DNA from: LH-M37 sp032251315
Lineage (GTDB): Bacteria > Pseudomonadota > Gammaproteobacteria > SZUA-229
Length of the DNA stretch: 29,640 bases
Direction: 5' to 3'
Assembly: GCA_032251315.1 (NCBI GenBank)
Contig: JAVVEE010000028.1
Span: 1 to 29,640 of the forward strand
Positions 1 through 7,586 of the stretch are shown piece by piece. The translations under genes and the position numbers were made by a program. The stretch's first letter is position 1, and the number at the start of each line of letters is the position of its first letter. The notes beneath the pieces are model-generated. The model did no database searches and was not told where the DNA came from. It was given only the letters and a program-made list of their open reading frames with translations.

Positions 1-299
1 TCTTCCTGGGTCACGTGGGTATATGACTTTCTCATAAGTTCTCTCACATTGTGTTTTAGTCGACCGGTGAGTGTACCACTGGCCCACTTTTTACAACGTG
101 GCGCACTTATGACTAAAATCCGCGTGTATTTATGAACTGAGTTATGAATATAATCAATTGCATAAATCCGATCCGGTACTAAGTACAGAACACGCGCGAC
201 TTATTGATGCCGGACTTGTTTATCGTTGAGATTGGATGCTACGCGCCGCAGAACAACAACGTCACATTTTAACGAGAACTTTTGCAGGAGAAAACGAAC
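1..299. other. Upstream region with no supported gene
   Basis: I see no convincing coding region, RNA gene or clear promoter here. All frames are broken by stops within short distances. The only functional site I can support is the CAGGAG ribosome-binding sequence at 285-290, which serves the gene starting at 300. Confidence 0.5.
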
Positions 300-866
300 A
301 TGATTAATATCGCTATTATCATCGGGAGTACTCGTCCAGGTCGTGTCGGCGAGTCTGTCGCGCGCTGGGTTTACGACATTGCCAAAGGTCGAAGCGATGC
401 CGAGTTCGAGTTGGTGGATATTGCGGCTTTCAACTTGCCTCTGCTCGACGAAGCCGTGCCGCCTTCACAAGGGCAGTACTCGCAGCCGCATACCAAGGTA
501 TGGGCAGAGAAGGTCGCTTCCTTCGACGCTTATGTTTTCGTGACACCCGAATACAATCACGGCACTTCGGCTGCACTCAAGAACGCGCTCGATTTCGTAT
601 ACCGCGAATGGAATGACAAAGCGGCTGGATTCGTCAGTTATGGCAGCGTGGGTGGAGCACGGGCGGTCGAGCAACTGCGGTTAGTGAGCAGCGAGTTGCA
701 GATTGCCCATGTGCGCAACCAGGTGATGTTGTCGCTATTCACTGATTTCGAGAACTTCAGCGTATTTAAGCCGCATCCCCGCAACGAAGAATCGGTTAAC
801 GCGATGCTTGACCAGCTTGTGGCCTGGGGCGGTGCGTTAAAAACCATGCGTGAGAAAAAAGCATGA
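300..866 (+). CDS. NADPH-dependent FMN reductase family flavoprotein
   Basis: A 188-residue flavodoxin-like protein of the NADPH-dependent FMN reductase (YieF/ChrR-type) family. These enzymes bind FMN and reduce quinones, azo dyes or metal ions with NAD(P)H in the cytosol. The N-terminus has a beta strand followed by GSTRPGR (residues 9-15), the FMN phosphate-binding loop of the family. A second family motif, TPEYNHGTSAALKNALDF, lies near residues 83-100 and contacts the flavin. Length is normal for the family. I chose ATG at 300 because CAGGAG lies 9 bases upstream; an in-frame TTG at 282 would put that site inside the gene. It stands alone, with no operon partner. The physiological substrate cannot be read from sequence. 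Confidence 0.9.
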   Translation: MINIAIIIGSTRPGRVGESVARWVYDIAKGRSDAEFELVDIAAFNLPLLDEAVPPSQGQYSQPHTKVWAEKVASFDAYVFVTPEYNHGTSAALKNALDFVYREWNDKAAGFVSYGSVGGARAVEQLRLVSSELQIAHVRNQVMLSLFTDFENFSVFKPHPRNEESVNAMLDQLVAWGGALKTMREKKA

Positions 867-1090
867 GAACGGAAGTCTCGTCATTGTGGCTTAGGCTCGG
901 AGCTTAATGGAATAGAGTGCCGTGTGAGTCTGATTGTTGAATGGCCGCTTTTGCTATGTCAATCCTGGTCTCTGATCGTCAGTTAAATGATGGTTTTGAG
1001 ACCTTCATCTTTATGTCTTGGATTCAACCATTAAGTGCATAGCTGCTATATAAGCTGGCAGATTAAGTACAGGCTACTACAACTTAAGGG

Positions 1091-1122
1091 CAAGATTTCT
1101 CCCTATGGTCGAAATGACAGAT
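1091..1122. repeat. Solitary arm of dispersed repeat
   Basis: This 32-base stretch matches 2969-3000 at 31 of 32 positions; the only difference is T for G near the middle. At 2969-3000 the same sequence is the right arm of an inverted repeat, but here no partner arm is visible nearby. It is therefore half of the element, in the same orientation. Confidence 0.85.
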
Positions 1123-1150
1123 GAATTAGAGCAACGCTAATTTGTAACAC

Positions 1151-1179
1151 AGGACACACCCTCCACAAAAGGGTAGAAT
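1151..1179 (+). promoter_or_regulatory. Putative sigma70 promoter for the FAD-dependent dehydrogenase
   Basis: AGGACA at 1151-1156 and TAGAAT at 1174-1179 are separated by exactly 17 bases. They match the sigma70 -35 and -10 consensus at four and five of six positions. Transcription would start near 1186, giving a leader of about 28 bases before the ATG at 1214. Prediction from sequence only. Confidence 0.45.
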
Positions 1180-1213
1180 CCCCGCTTTCCTGCCAACTGC
1201 CAACTTCATTCCC

Positions 1214-2839
1214 ATGCTACGCCTTACAGAAATTAGACTTCCCCTCGGTCATTCGCCCGATGAGCTTCAGCAGACGATTCTCAAGCGTTTGCAGATTGAT
1301 GCAGATGCATTGCTGAACTATTCCGTTGCCCGCCGTGGGTTTGATGCGCGTAAACGCGGGGCGATTGTAGCGGTGTATTCGCTGGATGTTGAGGTGGCTG
1401 ATGAGGTGGCTGATGAGGCGTTGTTGTTGCAGCGTTTTAGTGACGATCACCACGTCAAGCAGGCACCGGATACCGAGTACAAGTTTGTCGCGCAGGCGCT
1501 TGAAAATCTCAGCAATCGGCCGGTGATTATCGGCACCGGCCCGTGTGGCTTTATGGCCGGGCTGTTGCTGGCGCAGATGGGTTTCAAACCGCTGATTCTG
1601 GAGCGTGGCAAGGAGGTTCGGCCGCGCACCAAAGACACCTGGGCGCTGTGGCGTGAGCATAAACTTAATCCCGAATCGAACGTGCAGTTTGGTGAAGGCG
1701 GCGCGGGCACGTTCTCCGACGGCAAGCTGTACACGCAGATCAAAGATCCGCGCCATCTGGGCGTGAAGGTGTTGCAGGAGTTTGTGAAGGCGGGTGCGCC
1801 GGAGGAAATTCTTTATGTTAGCAAGCCGCACATCGGTACTTTCCGGCTGGTGAGCATGGTGGAGAGAATCCGCGAAGAGATTGTTGAGCTCGGTGGCGAG
1901 TTTCGTTTCGAGAGTCGCGTTACCGATATTGAAATCGATGAGGGTCAGGTGCGCGGTGTGACGCTGGCCGATGGTGAGCGTATCGCAGCCGATCATGTCA
2001 TTCTCGCCGTCGGCCACAGCGCACGCGATACCTTTCAGATGCTTCATCAACGTGGCGTTTACATCGAAGCCAAACCTTTCTCGATCGGCTTTCGTATCGA
2101 ACACCCGCAGGCGCTGATCGACGAATGCCGTTACGGTTCGTTCGCCGGTAACCCCGAACTCGGCGCGGCCGATTACAAACTGGTGCACCACTGTAAAAAT
2201 GGCCGCAGCGTTTACAGTTTTTGCATGTGCCCCGGCGGTACTGTGGTCGCGGCCACTTCCGAAGAGGGTTGCGTGGTCACCAACGGCATGAGCCAGTATT
2301 CGCGCAACGAGCGCAACGCCAACAGCGGCATCGTGGTCGGCATCACGCCGGACGATTTTCCTGATGATGATCCGCTGGCGGGCATTGAACTGCAACGCGA
2401 ACTGGAAGCGCGCGCGTTTGTGCTGGGCGGCAGCAATTACGGCGCCCCGGCACAACTGGTGGGCGATTTTCTCAAGGGCCAGCCATCGACCGAACTCGAT
2501 AGCGTGGAACCCTCCTACACACCGGGCGTAAATCTCACCGACCTGAGCACGGCGCTGCCCGATTACGCCATCGAAGCGATACGCGAAGCCCTGCCCATGT
2601 TCGAACGCAAGATCAAAGGCTTCGCCATGCCTGACGCCGTACTCACCGGCGTCGAAACCCGCACCTCGTCACCGATACGTATCAAGCGTAATAACGGCAG
2701 TTATCAAAGCATCAACACCAAAGGCCTTTACCCTGCGGGCGAAGGCGCAGGTTATGCCGGTGGTATTCTATCGGCAGCAGTGGATGGCATCGAAGTCGCC
2801 GAAGCGGTGGCGTTGAGTATGGTGGCGAAAAAGGATTGA
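1214..2839 (+). CDS. FAD-dependent dehydrogenase (COG2509-type)
   Basis: A 541-residue NAD(P)/FAD-dependent oxidoreductase of the uncharacterised dehydrogenase group typified by COG2509. The first 100 residues form a separate N-terminal domain. A Rossmann dinucleotide-binding segment follows at about 103-131, with glycine motif GTGPCG (107-112) and an acidic residue ending the second strand (E130). A second FAD contact lies near residues 503-532, in a segment beginning GLYPAGEGAGYAGGI. Length is typical of the group. The substrate is unknown. The ATG at 1214 has no clear Shine-Dalgarno sequence, but the N-terminal domain needs this start. A 12-base tandem duplication at 1391-1414 gives a repeated VADE in the linker after the N-terminal strands. 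It is a single-gene transcript, convergent with the MacAB-type operon. Confidence 0.88.
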   Translation: MLRLTEIRLPLGHSPDELQQTILKRLQIDADALLNYSVARRGFDARKRGAIVAVYSLDVEVADEVADEALLLQRFSDDHHVKQAPDTEYKFVAQALENLSNRPVIIGTGPCGFMAGLLLAQMGFKPLILERGKEVRPRTKDTWALWREHKLNPESNVQFGEGGAGTFSDGKLYTQIKDPRHLGVKVLQEFVKAGAPEEILYVSKPHIGTFRLVSMVERIREEIVELGGEFRFESRVTDIEIDEGQVRGVTLADGERIAADHVILAVGHSARDTFQMLHQRGVYIEAKPFSIGFRIEHPQALIDECRYGSFAGNPELGAADYKLVHHCKNGRSVYSFCMCPGGTVVAATSEEGCVVTNGMSQYSRNERNANSGIVVGITPDDFPDDDPLAGIELQRELEARAFVLGGSNYGAPAQLVGDFLKGQPSTELDSVEPSYTPGVNLTDLSTALPDYAIEAIREALPMFERKIKGFAMPDAVLTGVETRTSSPIRIKRNNGSYQSINTKGLYPAGEGAGYAGGILSAAVDGIEVAEAVALSMVAKKD

Positions 2840-2851
2840 GTGAGATGGAAA

Positions 2852-3083
2852 CCTTTTTCACCGCAGAGGCACGGAGAACGCGGAGATAAAATTAGGATAT
2901 TCTGATTCATTGTCATCCCGAACGCAGAGAGGGATCTTTCGTTGTTTGATAATGCAGAAGATCAAATGCAAGATTTCTCCCGATGGTCGAAATGACAGAT
3001 AAATCAAAAAAACTAAAGTTTTCCTCTGCGTTCTCTGCGGTAAAAAGCTTTTGACTTAAAACCTAACTACCTCTGCGGTGAAT
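2852..3083. repeat. Nested dispersed repeat, outer inverted pair
   Basis: The left arm starts near 2852 and carries CACCGCAGAG followed by GGAGAACGCGGAG. The right side carries the inverse twice: CCTCTGCGTTCTCTGCGG at 3023-3040, and CCTCTGCGGTGAA at 3070-3082. The latter is the exact 13-base reverse complement of 2857-2869. The arms enclose a different inverted repeat at 2911-3000. The element fills the gap between the convergent dehydrogenase and MacB-type genes. Repeats of this CGCAGAG type are scattered in many unrelated bacterial genomes; their role is not established. Confidence 0.8.
2911..3000. repeat. Nested dispersed repeat, inner inverted pair
   Basis: The left arm begins TGTCATCCCGAACGCAGAG (2911-2938). 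The right arm ends GGTCGAAATGACAGA, and its reverse complement begins TCTGTCATTTCGACC. The two arms pair at about 19 of 28 positions around a loop of about 31 bases, with further G-U pairs possible in RNA. The right arm is nearly identical to 1091-1122. This is a separate repeat family from the enclosing pair. Confidence 0.8.
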
Positions 3084-3092
3084 ATTTTTTCA

Positions 3093-4298
3093 CTACTCAT
3101 GCCGCAACGCTTCTATCGGGTCGAGGGCGGCGGCGCGTCTGGCGGGGAAGTAGCCGAAGGCGATGCCGATCACAACCGAGAACAGGAAGGCGATCAGAAC
3201 CATGTCGGCTTCGATGACGAAGGGGATGTTGAACATTCCGGCGATAAACCAGCTGGCGGCGAGGGCGAGGACGATGCCGAACAGGCCGCCGAAGGCGGAG
3301 AGTACCATGGCTTCGACCAGGAACTGGGTGAGCACGTCGCGTGCGCGTGCACCGATGGCGAGGCGGATGCCGATTTCGCGGGTGCGTTCGGTGACGGAGA
3401 CCAGCATGATGTTCATGATGCCGATGCCGCCGACCAGCAGGCTGACGGCGGCGACTGCACCGAGCAGGGTGGTGAGGATCTGTGTGGTGCCGGTAAGGGT
3501 GCGGGCGATTTCCTGCATGTCCATGACGCTGAAGTCGTCTTCGTCGCCGGCGCGGATACGGCGGCGTTCGCGCATCAGCACTTCGATGTCGCGCTGCACT
3601 GTGGTGGTGGCGATGCTTTCGCGGGCGGAGATGCGTATACGGTCGATATCCTGATTGCCGGCGATGCGCCGCCAGAAGGTGCGTAGCGGTGTCACCACGG
3701 TATCGTCCTGATCCGAGCCGCCGGCTGACTGGCCTTTGCCGGCGAGCAGGCCGATGACTTCGCAGGCGATTTTTTTCAGGCGGATACTGCTGCCGACCGG
3801 ATTCTGACTGCCGAATAGTTTCTTCCGCACGGTCTCGCCGATGACGCAGACGCTGCTGCCGGCGCGCAGTTCACTCTCGGTGAAGAAACGCCCCTGCTGT
3901 AACTGCCAGTTGCCCACCTCAAAGAAACGGTTGTCGCTGCCGGTGACGCTGGTCGCCCAGTTTTCGTTGCCGTAAATGACGACCATGGCCTGCGAGGCGT
4001 GCGGCGCAGCGGCGGCAACACCGCTGATTTCGTTTTCGATAGCGTCGACATCATCCAGTTTGAACGGCGGTGCCTGGCTGCGCGCACCGGGGCCGAAACG
4101 CTGGCCGGGGTGCAGGAACAGCAGGTTACTGCCGAGACTTTCGATCTGTTGTTTCACCTGCAGGGTGGCACCGCTGCCGAGGTTGACCATGATGATCACC
4201 GAGGCGACGCCGATGACGATGCCAAGCGTGGTCAGAAACGAGCGCAGCACATTACGGCGAATCGAGCGCAGGGCCAGCAGCAGCGCATTCCAGATCAT
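3093..4298 (-). CDS. MacB-type ABC transporter permease
   Basis: A 401-residue inner membrane permease of the MacB/LolCDE (FtsX-like) family. One membrane helix lies near residues 20-42, followed by a large periplasmic MacB core domain (about 43-270). Three C-terminal helices (about 278-302, 330-352 and 365-385) form the FtsX domain, and the chain ends in the usual ALDPIEALRHE. The protein would use ATP hydrolysis in the cytoplasm to move its periplasmic domain and drive substrate through the adaptor and an outer membrane channel. Its start overlaps the end of the ATPase gene by four bases (ATGA), indicating translational coupling. Unlike E. coli MacB, the ATPase is a separate polypeptide. 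Substrate unknown: macrolides, siderophores, lipopeptides and peptides are all handled by relatives. Confidence 0.92.
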   Translation of the reverse strand: MIWNALLLALRSIRRNVLRSFLTTLGIVIGVASVIIMVNLGSGATLQVKQQIESLGSNLLFLHPGQRFGPGARSQAPPFKLDDVDAIENEISGVAAAAPHASQAMVVIYGNENWATSVTGSDNRFFEVGNWQLQQGRFFTESELRAGSSVCVIGETVRKKLFGSQNPVGSSIRLKKIACEVIGLLAGKGQSAGGSDQDDTVVTPLRTFWRRIAGNQDIDRIRISARESIATTTVQRDIEVLMRERRRIRAGDEDDFSVMDMQEIARTLTGTTQILTTLLGAVAAVSLLVGGIGIMNIMLVSVTERTREIGIRLAIGARARDVLTQFLVEAMVLSAFGGLFGIVLALAASWFIAGMFNIPFVIEADMVLIAFLFSVVIGIAFGYFPARRAAALDPIEALRHE

Positions 4299-5005
4299 GA
4301 TGGGGTCTCATGGTTGTGGCTGTCTTCGGCGATCCGGCCGTCGAGAAAGCGGACGGTGCGCTGGGCATAGGCGGCAATGTCGGGTTCGTGGGTGACCATG
4401 ACGATGGTGATGCCTAAATCGCGGTTGAAGCTTTGCAGCAGCATCATAATTTCCTGGCTGCTGGCGCTGTCGAGGTTGCCGGTCGGCTCGTCAGCCAGCA
4501 GCAGGCCGGGGCGGGTGACGATAGCGCGGGCAATGGCGACGCGCTGTTGCTGACCACCGGAAAGTTCGCTCTGGGTGTGGTGCGCCCAGTCCGCGAGGCC
4601 GACCTGGGCCAGCGCTTCCAGTCCCAGATGGTGACGCTCATCGGCAGGCGTGTTGCGATAGATCAGCGGCAGCTCGACGTTCTCCAGCGCCGAGGTGCGC
4701 GCCAGCAGATTAAAACCCTGGAAAACAAAGCCCAGATAGTGACGGCGCAGCAACGCCAGTTGATCACGGTTGAGACTACCGACATCGATGCCCTGATACA
4801 GATACTGACCTGCGGTCGGGGTGTCGAGGCAGCCGATAATGTTCATGCAGGTCGATTTTCCCGAACCGCTCGGCCCCATCACCGCGACAAACTCGCCGGT
4901 ATGAATGCTCAGGTCGATACCGCGTAGCGCAGGCATGGCCGCCTGACCGCTGCCATAAATCTTGCTCACCCCCTGGAGTGCTATCAACGGCTGGCCGATC
5001 GTCAT
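4295..5005 (-). CDS. MacB/LolD-type ABC transporter ATPase
   Basis: A 236-residue ATP-binding subunit. It has Walker A GPSGSGKS (44-51), the Q-loop in FQGFNLL (about 95-101), ABC signature LSGGQQQR (148-155), Walker B LLLADEP (168-174) and the H-loop histidine in VTHEP. TGNLDS after Walker B is characteristic of the MacB/LolD subfamily, as is the length. It would dimerise below the permease encoded next. The start codon shares one base with the adaptor stop (TAATG), and the gene end overlaps the permease start, so the three genes are almost certainly one operon in the order adaptor-ATPase-permease. Confidence 0.95.
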   Translation of the reverse strand: MTIGQPLIALQGVSKIYGSGQAAMPALRGIDLSIHTGEFVAVMGPSGSGKSTCMNIIGCLDTPTAGQYLYQGIDVGSLNRDQLALLRRHYLGFVFQGFNLLARTSALENVELPLIYRNTPADERHHLGLEALAQVGLADWAHHTQSELSGGQQQRVAIARAIVTRPGLLLADEPTGNLDSASSQEIMMLLQSFNRDLGITIVMVTHEPDIAAYAQRTVRFLDGRIAEDSHNHETPS

Positions 5006-6267
5006 TACTGCTTCGCCTGAATGCTCTCGGTGATCACCGCCATGCCCGGCTCCAGTTCGCCTTCCAGCACCTCGGTGTAGAGACCGTCGCTTTCACCTAG
5101 CTTGATCATCACCGCCTCGGGCTCGCCGTTTTTGAGCAGCCAGATCTCGCGCATCATGCCGGCTTCAGTCGGTGCCGGGGTGCCGCGCGGGCTACGTGAA
5201 CGGGTGAACAACCGGTTGAGCACGCTGCCACTGGCCTGGGGTTTTACCGGAGCAACCGGCGGGCTATAACGTAACGCGGCGTTGGCGATGAGCAGGGCAT
5301 TGTCGATCTGGCGGGTGATGATTTCGGCGGTGGCGGTCATGCCGGGCAGCAGTTGCAGCTCTTCGTTGTTCACGTCGAGTATGGTTTCATAACTGACCAC
5401 GCCTTCGGTGGTTTGCGGCGCATGACGAACCTGGGTGATGTCGGCGTTGAAGCTGCGATTAGAGAAGGCATCGACATTGAAGATGGCCTGCTGGCCATCG
5501 CGGATGCGGCCAATGTCGGCCTCATCGACAGAGACGATCAGCTGCATGCGGCTGAGGTCTTCGGCCAGTATGAACAGTACCGGGGTCTGGAATGAAGCGG
5601 CCACGGTCTGTCCCGGTTCCACCTTGCGGTCGAGCACAATGCCGTTGATGGGTGAGCGGATGGTGGCTTTTTCCAGACTGGTCTGATGACCGCTGAGCAC
5701 CGCCTGCGCGATGGCGACCTGGGCTTTGCTGCTGGCCACACCAGCCTGAGCGCGAGCGTATGCGGCCTCGGCAACATCGACATCGTTGTCCGAACACATC
5801 TGCTGTTTCGCCAGTTCACGGCAGCGCCTGAGCGCAAGCTGTTTCTCCAGCTCGGTAGCCTCGGCTTCCTTGACCCCGGCCAGGGCCGACTGCAAGGCTG
5901 CTCCGGCTTCGGCGACCCGGTTGGCCAGGGTCGAAGTATCAAGCTGAGCCAGTACCTGATTGATGCTGATCTTGTCGTTGAAATCGACCGGCACACTGGC
6001 GATAGTGCCGGAGACTTCACTGCCCACCTCGACCTGATTGAGTGGTTGCAGATTGCCGGTGGCGGTGACCATAAGCGTGAGATCGCCGCGTTCAACCTCG
6101 GCGGTGCGGTAACTGAACGTGGTATCGCTATCACCACCCAGCCACAACCACAGCAGCACTGCCGACACGAGCACAAATGCCAGAGCAAGACGCCAGCGCC
6201 AGCGCGAAACCTTGCGCTCATCCAGATTCAATGTTTGCCTGATGTCATCACTTGCCTGTTTGTGCAC
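5005..6267 (-). CDS. macA: MacA-type periplasmic adaptor (HlyD/membrane fusion family)
   Basis: A 420-residue membrane fusion protein. A short cytoplasmic start is followed by one membrane anchor (about 25-44). A lipoyl half-motif comes next (about 60-110), then a coiled-coil hairpin rich in Ala, Glu and Gln (about 110-200). The second lipoyl half begins near IRSPINGIVLDRKVEPGQTV, and a beta-barrel and membrane-proximal domain close the protein. The segment reading ILAEDLSRMQLIVSVDEADIG is typical of MacA. The start is GTG at 6267, with AGGCGA just upstream; no ATG occurs in the first 40 residues. The protein would link the ABC permease to a TolC-like channel. No outer membrane gene is in this operon, but a TolC-like gene lies at 20213, without an adaptor of its own. 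Confidence 0.9.
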   Translation of the reverse strand: MHKQASDDIRQTLNLDERKVSRWRWRLALAFVLVSAVLLWLWLGGDSDTTFSYRTAEVERGDLTLMVTATGNLQPLNQVEVGSEVSGTIASVPVDFNDKISINQVLAQLDTSTLANRVAEAGAALQSALAGVKEAEATELEKQLALRRCRELAKQQMCSDNDVDVAEAAYARAQAGVASSKAQVAIAQAVLSGHQTSLEKATIRSPINGIVLDRKVEPGQTVAASFQTPVLFILAEDLSRMQLIVSVDEADIGRIRDGQQAIFNVDAFSNRSFNADITQVRHAPQTTEGVVSYETILDVNNEELQLLPGMTATAEIITRQIDNALLIANAALRYSPPVAPVKPQASGSVLNRLFTRSRSPRGTPAPTEAGMMREIWLLKNGEPEAVMIKLGESDGLYTEVLEGELEPGMAVITESIQAKQ

Positions 6268-6416
6268 TATCGTCGCCTTTTTGCCGATCTATTCGTAAAA
6301 TTTAAACGCGGTAGTATAACGCTATGTTATGGCGTTGCCTTAATATCATTACTGACAAATAATAGAGTGATGAATAAATGTATTTGCGCAAGGATAGTTT
6401 CAGCAAAATTCAGAAT

Positions 6417-6437
6417 TACCGTGTTTTTTTTACGGTA
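6417..6437. repeat. Inverted repeat TACCGT/ACGGTA around a T tract
   Basis: TACCGT (6417-6422) and ACGGTA (6432-6437) are exact reverse complements separated by nine bases, eight of them T. The site lies between the divergent macA and rssA genes and could be an operator. As a terminator it would be odd, because the T run is in the loop. Confidence 0.4.
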
Positions 6438-6472
6438 GTTAAAATTGATCACTCTGTATTATCAGTACAGGC

Positions 6473-6501
6473 TTACATTCAAAATAATAACTGTCTTATA
6501 G
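6473..6501 (+). promoter_or_regulatory. Putative sigma70 promoter for rssA
   Basis: TTACAT at 6473-6478 and TTATAG at 6496-6501 are spaced by 17 bases in an AT-rich stretch. Both hexamers match consensus at four of six positions. The start of transcription would be near 6508, about 48 bases before the ATG of the patatin gene. Confidence 0.4.
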
Positions 6502-6555
6502 TCTTAAGAATGCGAAGTCAGGCTCTTTAATAACAAAAAATTGAGTGTGGAATTT

Positions 6556-7548
6556 ATGTCCAACGATGACACGAAAAAAAAGTTTGATAAAGCCAATATA
6601 GATAACGCCTGCATTGGCATTGCACTGGGCAGTGGCTCAGCGCGCGGCTGGGCGCATATCGGTGTGCTACAGGCGCTGAAAGAAATGGGCATCGAGCCGC
6701 ATATTGTGGCGGGTTGTTCTATCGGTGCCTTGGTCGGCGCGGCCTATGCCGGTGATCAGCTCGACGAAATGGAAGCCATGGTGAAGGCGCTCAGATGGAA
6801 AGACATTGTCGGTTATCTGGATATGTCAGTAATAGGAGGCGGGCTTATTCAGGGCGACAAGATTGCAAGTTTCCTACGCGAGCATGTGAAAGAAGTCGAT
6901 ATCGAATCCATGCCCCGGCGTTTCGCCGCCGTCGCTACAGATCTGGACAATGGCCGTGAAGTCTGGCTGCAGCAGGGAGATCTGCTGGAGGCGGTGCGCG
7001 CTTCAGCAGCACTGCCCGGCCTGTTCACGCCTTACAAACAGAATGGCCGTTGGTTGGTGGATGGCGGTCTGGTGGATCCTGTCCCGGTTTCACTGTGTAG
7101 GGCTATGGGTGCGGAAATTGTGATTGCGGTCGGCTTAAATGTAGACATTGTCGGCAAATATTCACGTGCTAATCACGTACAGAAAAAAAGGCTGATAACC
7201 CATGCACCGGATAAAAATGAGGATGAAAACAATCTGGCATTATGGAGCCGGATTTCAAATCAGTTGGAGAAGGTGATGCATCTGAAAAAAAATATATTGC
7301 TATCGCGACTGTTTGGCGAAAAAATCGAATCGCCGGGACTGGTTGATGTGCTGGCTGGCTCTATCAACATTATGCAGGATCGCATCAGCCGTAGTCGCAT
7401 GGCCGGCGATCCCCCGGACATCATGCTCTCACCACGACTTTCGCATCTGGATCTTATGGAGTTTGATCGTGGCACTGTCGCCATAAAAGAAGGCGTGGCC
7501 TGCGTTGAACGCATGCGCGCCGAGCTGGAGCATATTGTTTCATCCTGA
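6556..7548 (+). CDS. rssA: Patatin-like phospholipase, RssA family
   Basis: A 330-residue patatin-domain serine hydrolase close to E. coli RssA/NTE family proteins. The oxyanion-hole loop is GSGSARG (25-31), the nucleophile elbow GCSIG (53-57) puts the catalytic serine at 55, and the DGG motif supplies the partner aspartate at 169. These form the Ser-Asp dyad of patatins. The family signature RRFAAVATDL and a C-terminal NRMAGDPPDI-like segment (here SRMAGDPPDIML) support RssA rather than other patatins. Probable role is phospholipid acyl hydrolysis at the inner face of the membrane; the physiological substrate is unknown. I chose ATG at 6556; the in-frame TTG at 6541 has no better ribosome site. 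It is a single gene, with no rssB-like response regulator beside it. Confidence 0.88.
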   Translation: MSNDDTKKKFDKANIDNACIGIALGSGSARGWAHIGVLQALKEMGIEPHIVAGCSIGALVGAAYAGDQLDEMEAMVKALRWKDIVGYLDMSVIGGGLIQGDKIASFLREHVKEVDIESMPRRFAAVATDLDNGREVWLQQGDLLEAVRASAALPGLFTPYKQNGRWLVDGGLVDPVPVSLCRAMGAEIVIAVGLNVDIVGKYSRANHVQKKRLITHAPDKNEDENNLALWSRISNQLEKVMHLKKNILLSRLFGEKIESPGLVDVLAGSINIMQDRISRSRMAGDPPDIMLSPRLSHLDLMEFDRGTVAIKEGVACVERMRAELEHIVSS

Positions 7549-7553
7549 TGAGG

Positions 7554-7570
7554 TGAAGCACTATGCTTCA
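7554..7570. repeat. Perfect short hairpin between convergent genes
   Basis: TGAAGCA (7554-7560) and TGCTTCA (7564-7570) pair perfectly around a three-base loop. The site fills the 38-base gap between the ends of rssA and hflD and could stop transcription from either side, but no T tract follows on either strand. I therefore do not call it an intrinsic terminator. Confidence 0.45.
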
Positions 7571-7586
7571 TAATGATAATTGCTGA

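Larger units (their letters stand above)
867..1213. other. Intergenic region with a repeat copy and a promoter
   Basis: No gene is supported in these 347 bases. The stretch contains one solitary dispersed-repeat arm at 1091-1122 and a likely promoter at 1151-1179 for the downstream flavoprotein. The remainder shows no clear structure. A 33-codon ATG frame at 941-1042 lacks a ribosome-binding site and was not called. Confidence 0.5.

Noticed and set aside
941..1042. A 33-codon ATG frame on the plus strand in the gap before the dehydrogenase
   Set aside because: There is no ribosome-binding site, no recognisable domain, and it ends before the repeat and promoter of the next gene.
1217..2455. 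A 412-codon minus-strand frame inside the FAD dehydrogenase gene
   Set aside because: The product has no domain and the opposite strand holds clear FAD-binding motifs, so this is a codon-bias shadow.
2852..3083. CRISPR array or insertion sequence at the nested repeats
   Set aside because: The arms are inverted rather than regularly spaced direct repeats, there are no spacers of equal length, and no transposase frame is present.
3078..3686. A long plus-strand open frame opposite the MacB-type permease
   Set aside because: It encodes a low-complexity Gly/Asp/Glu/Ala-rich product, the usual antisense shadow of a G+C-rich gene, and the minus-strand gene is unmistakable.
7554..7570. Hairpin between rssA and hflD as an intrinsic terminator
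   Set aside because: The stem is perfect but only seven pairs long and neither strand has a T tract after it, so it is listed as a repeat only.
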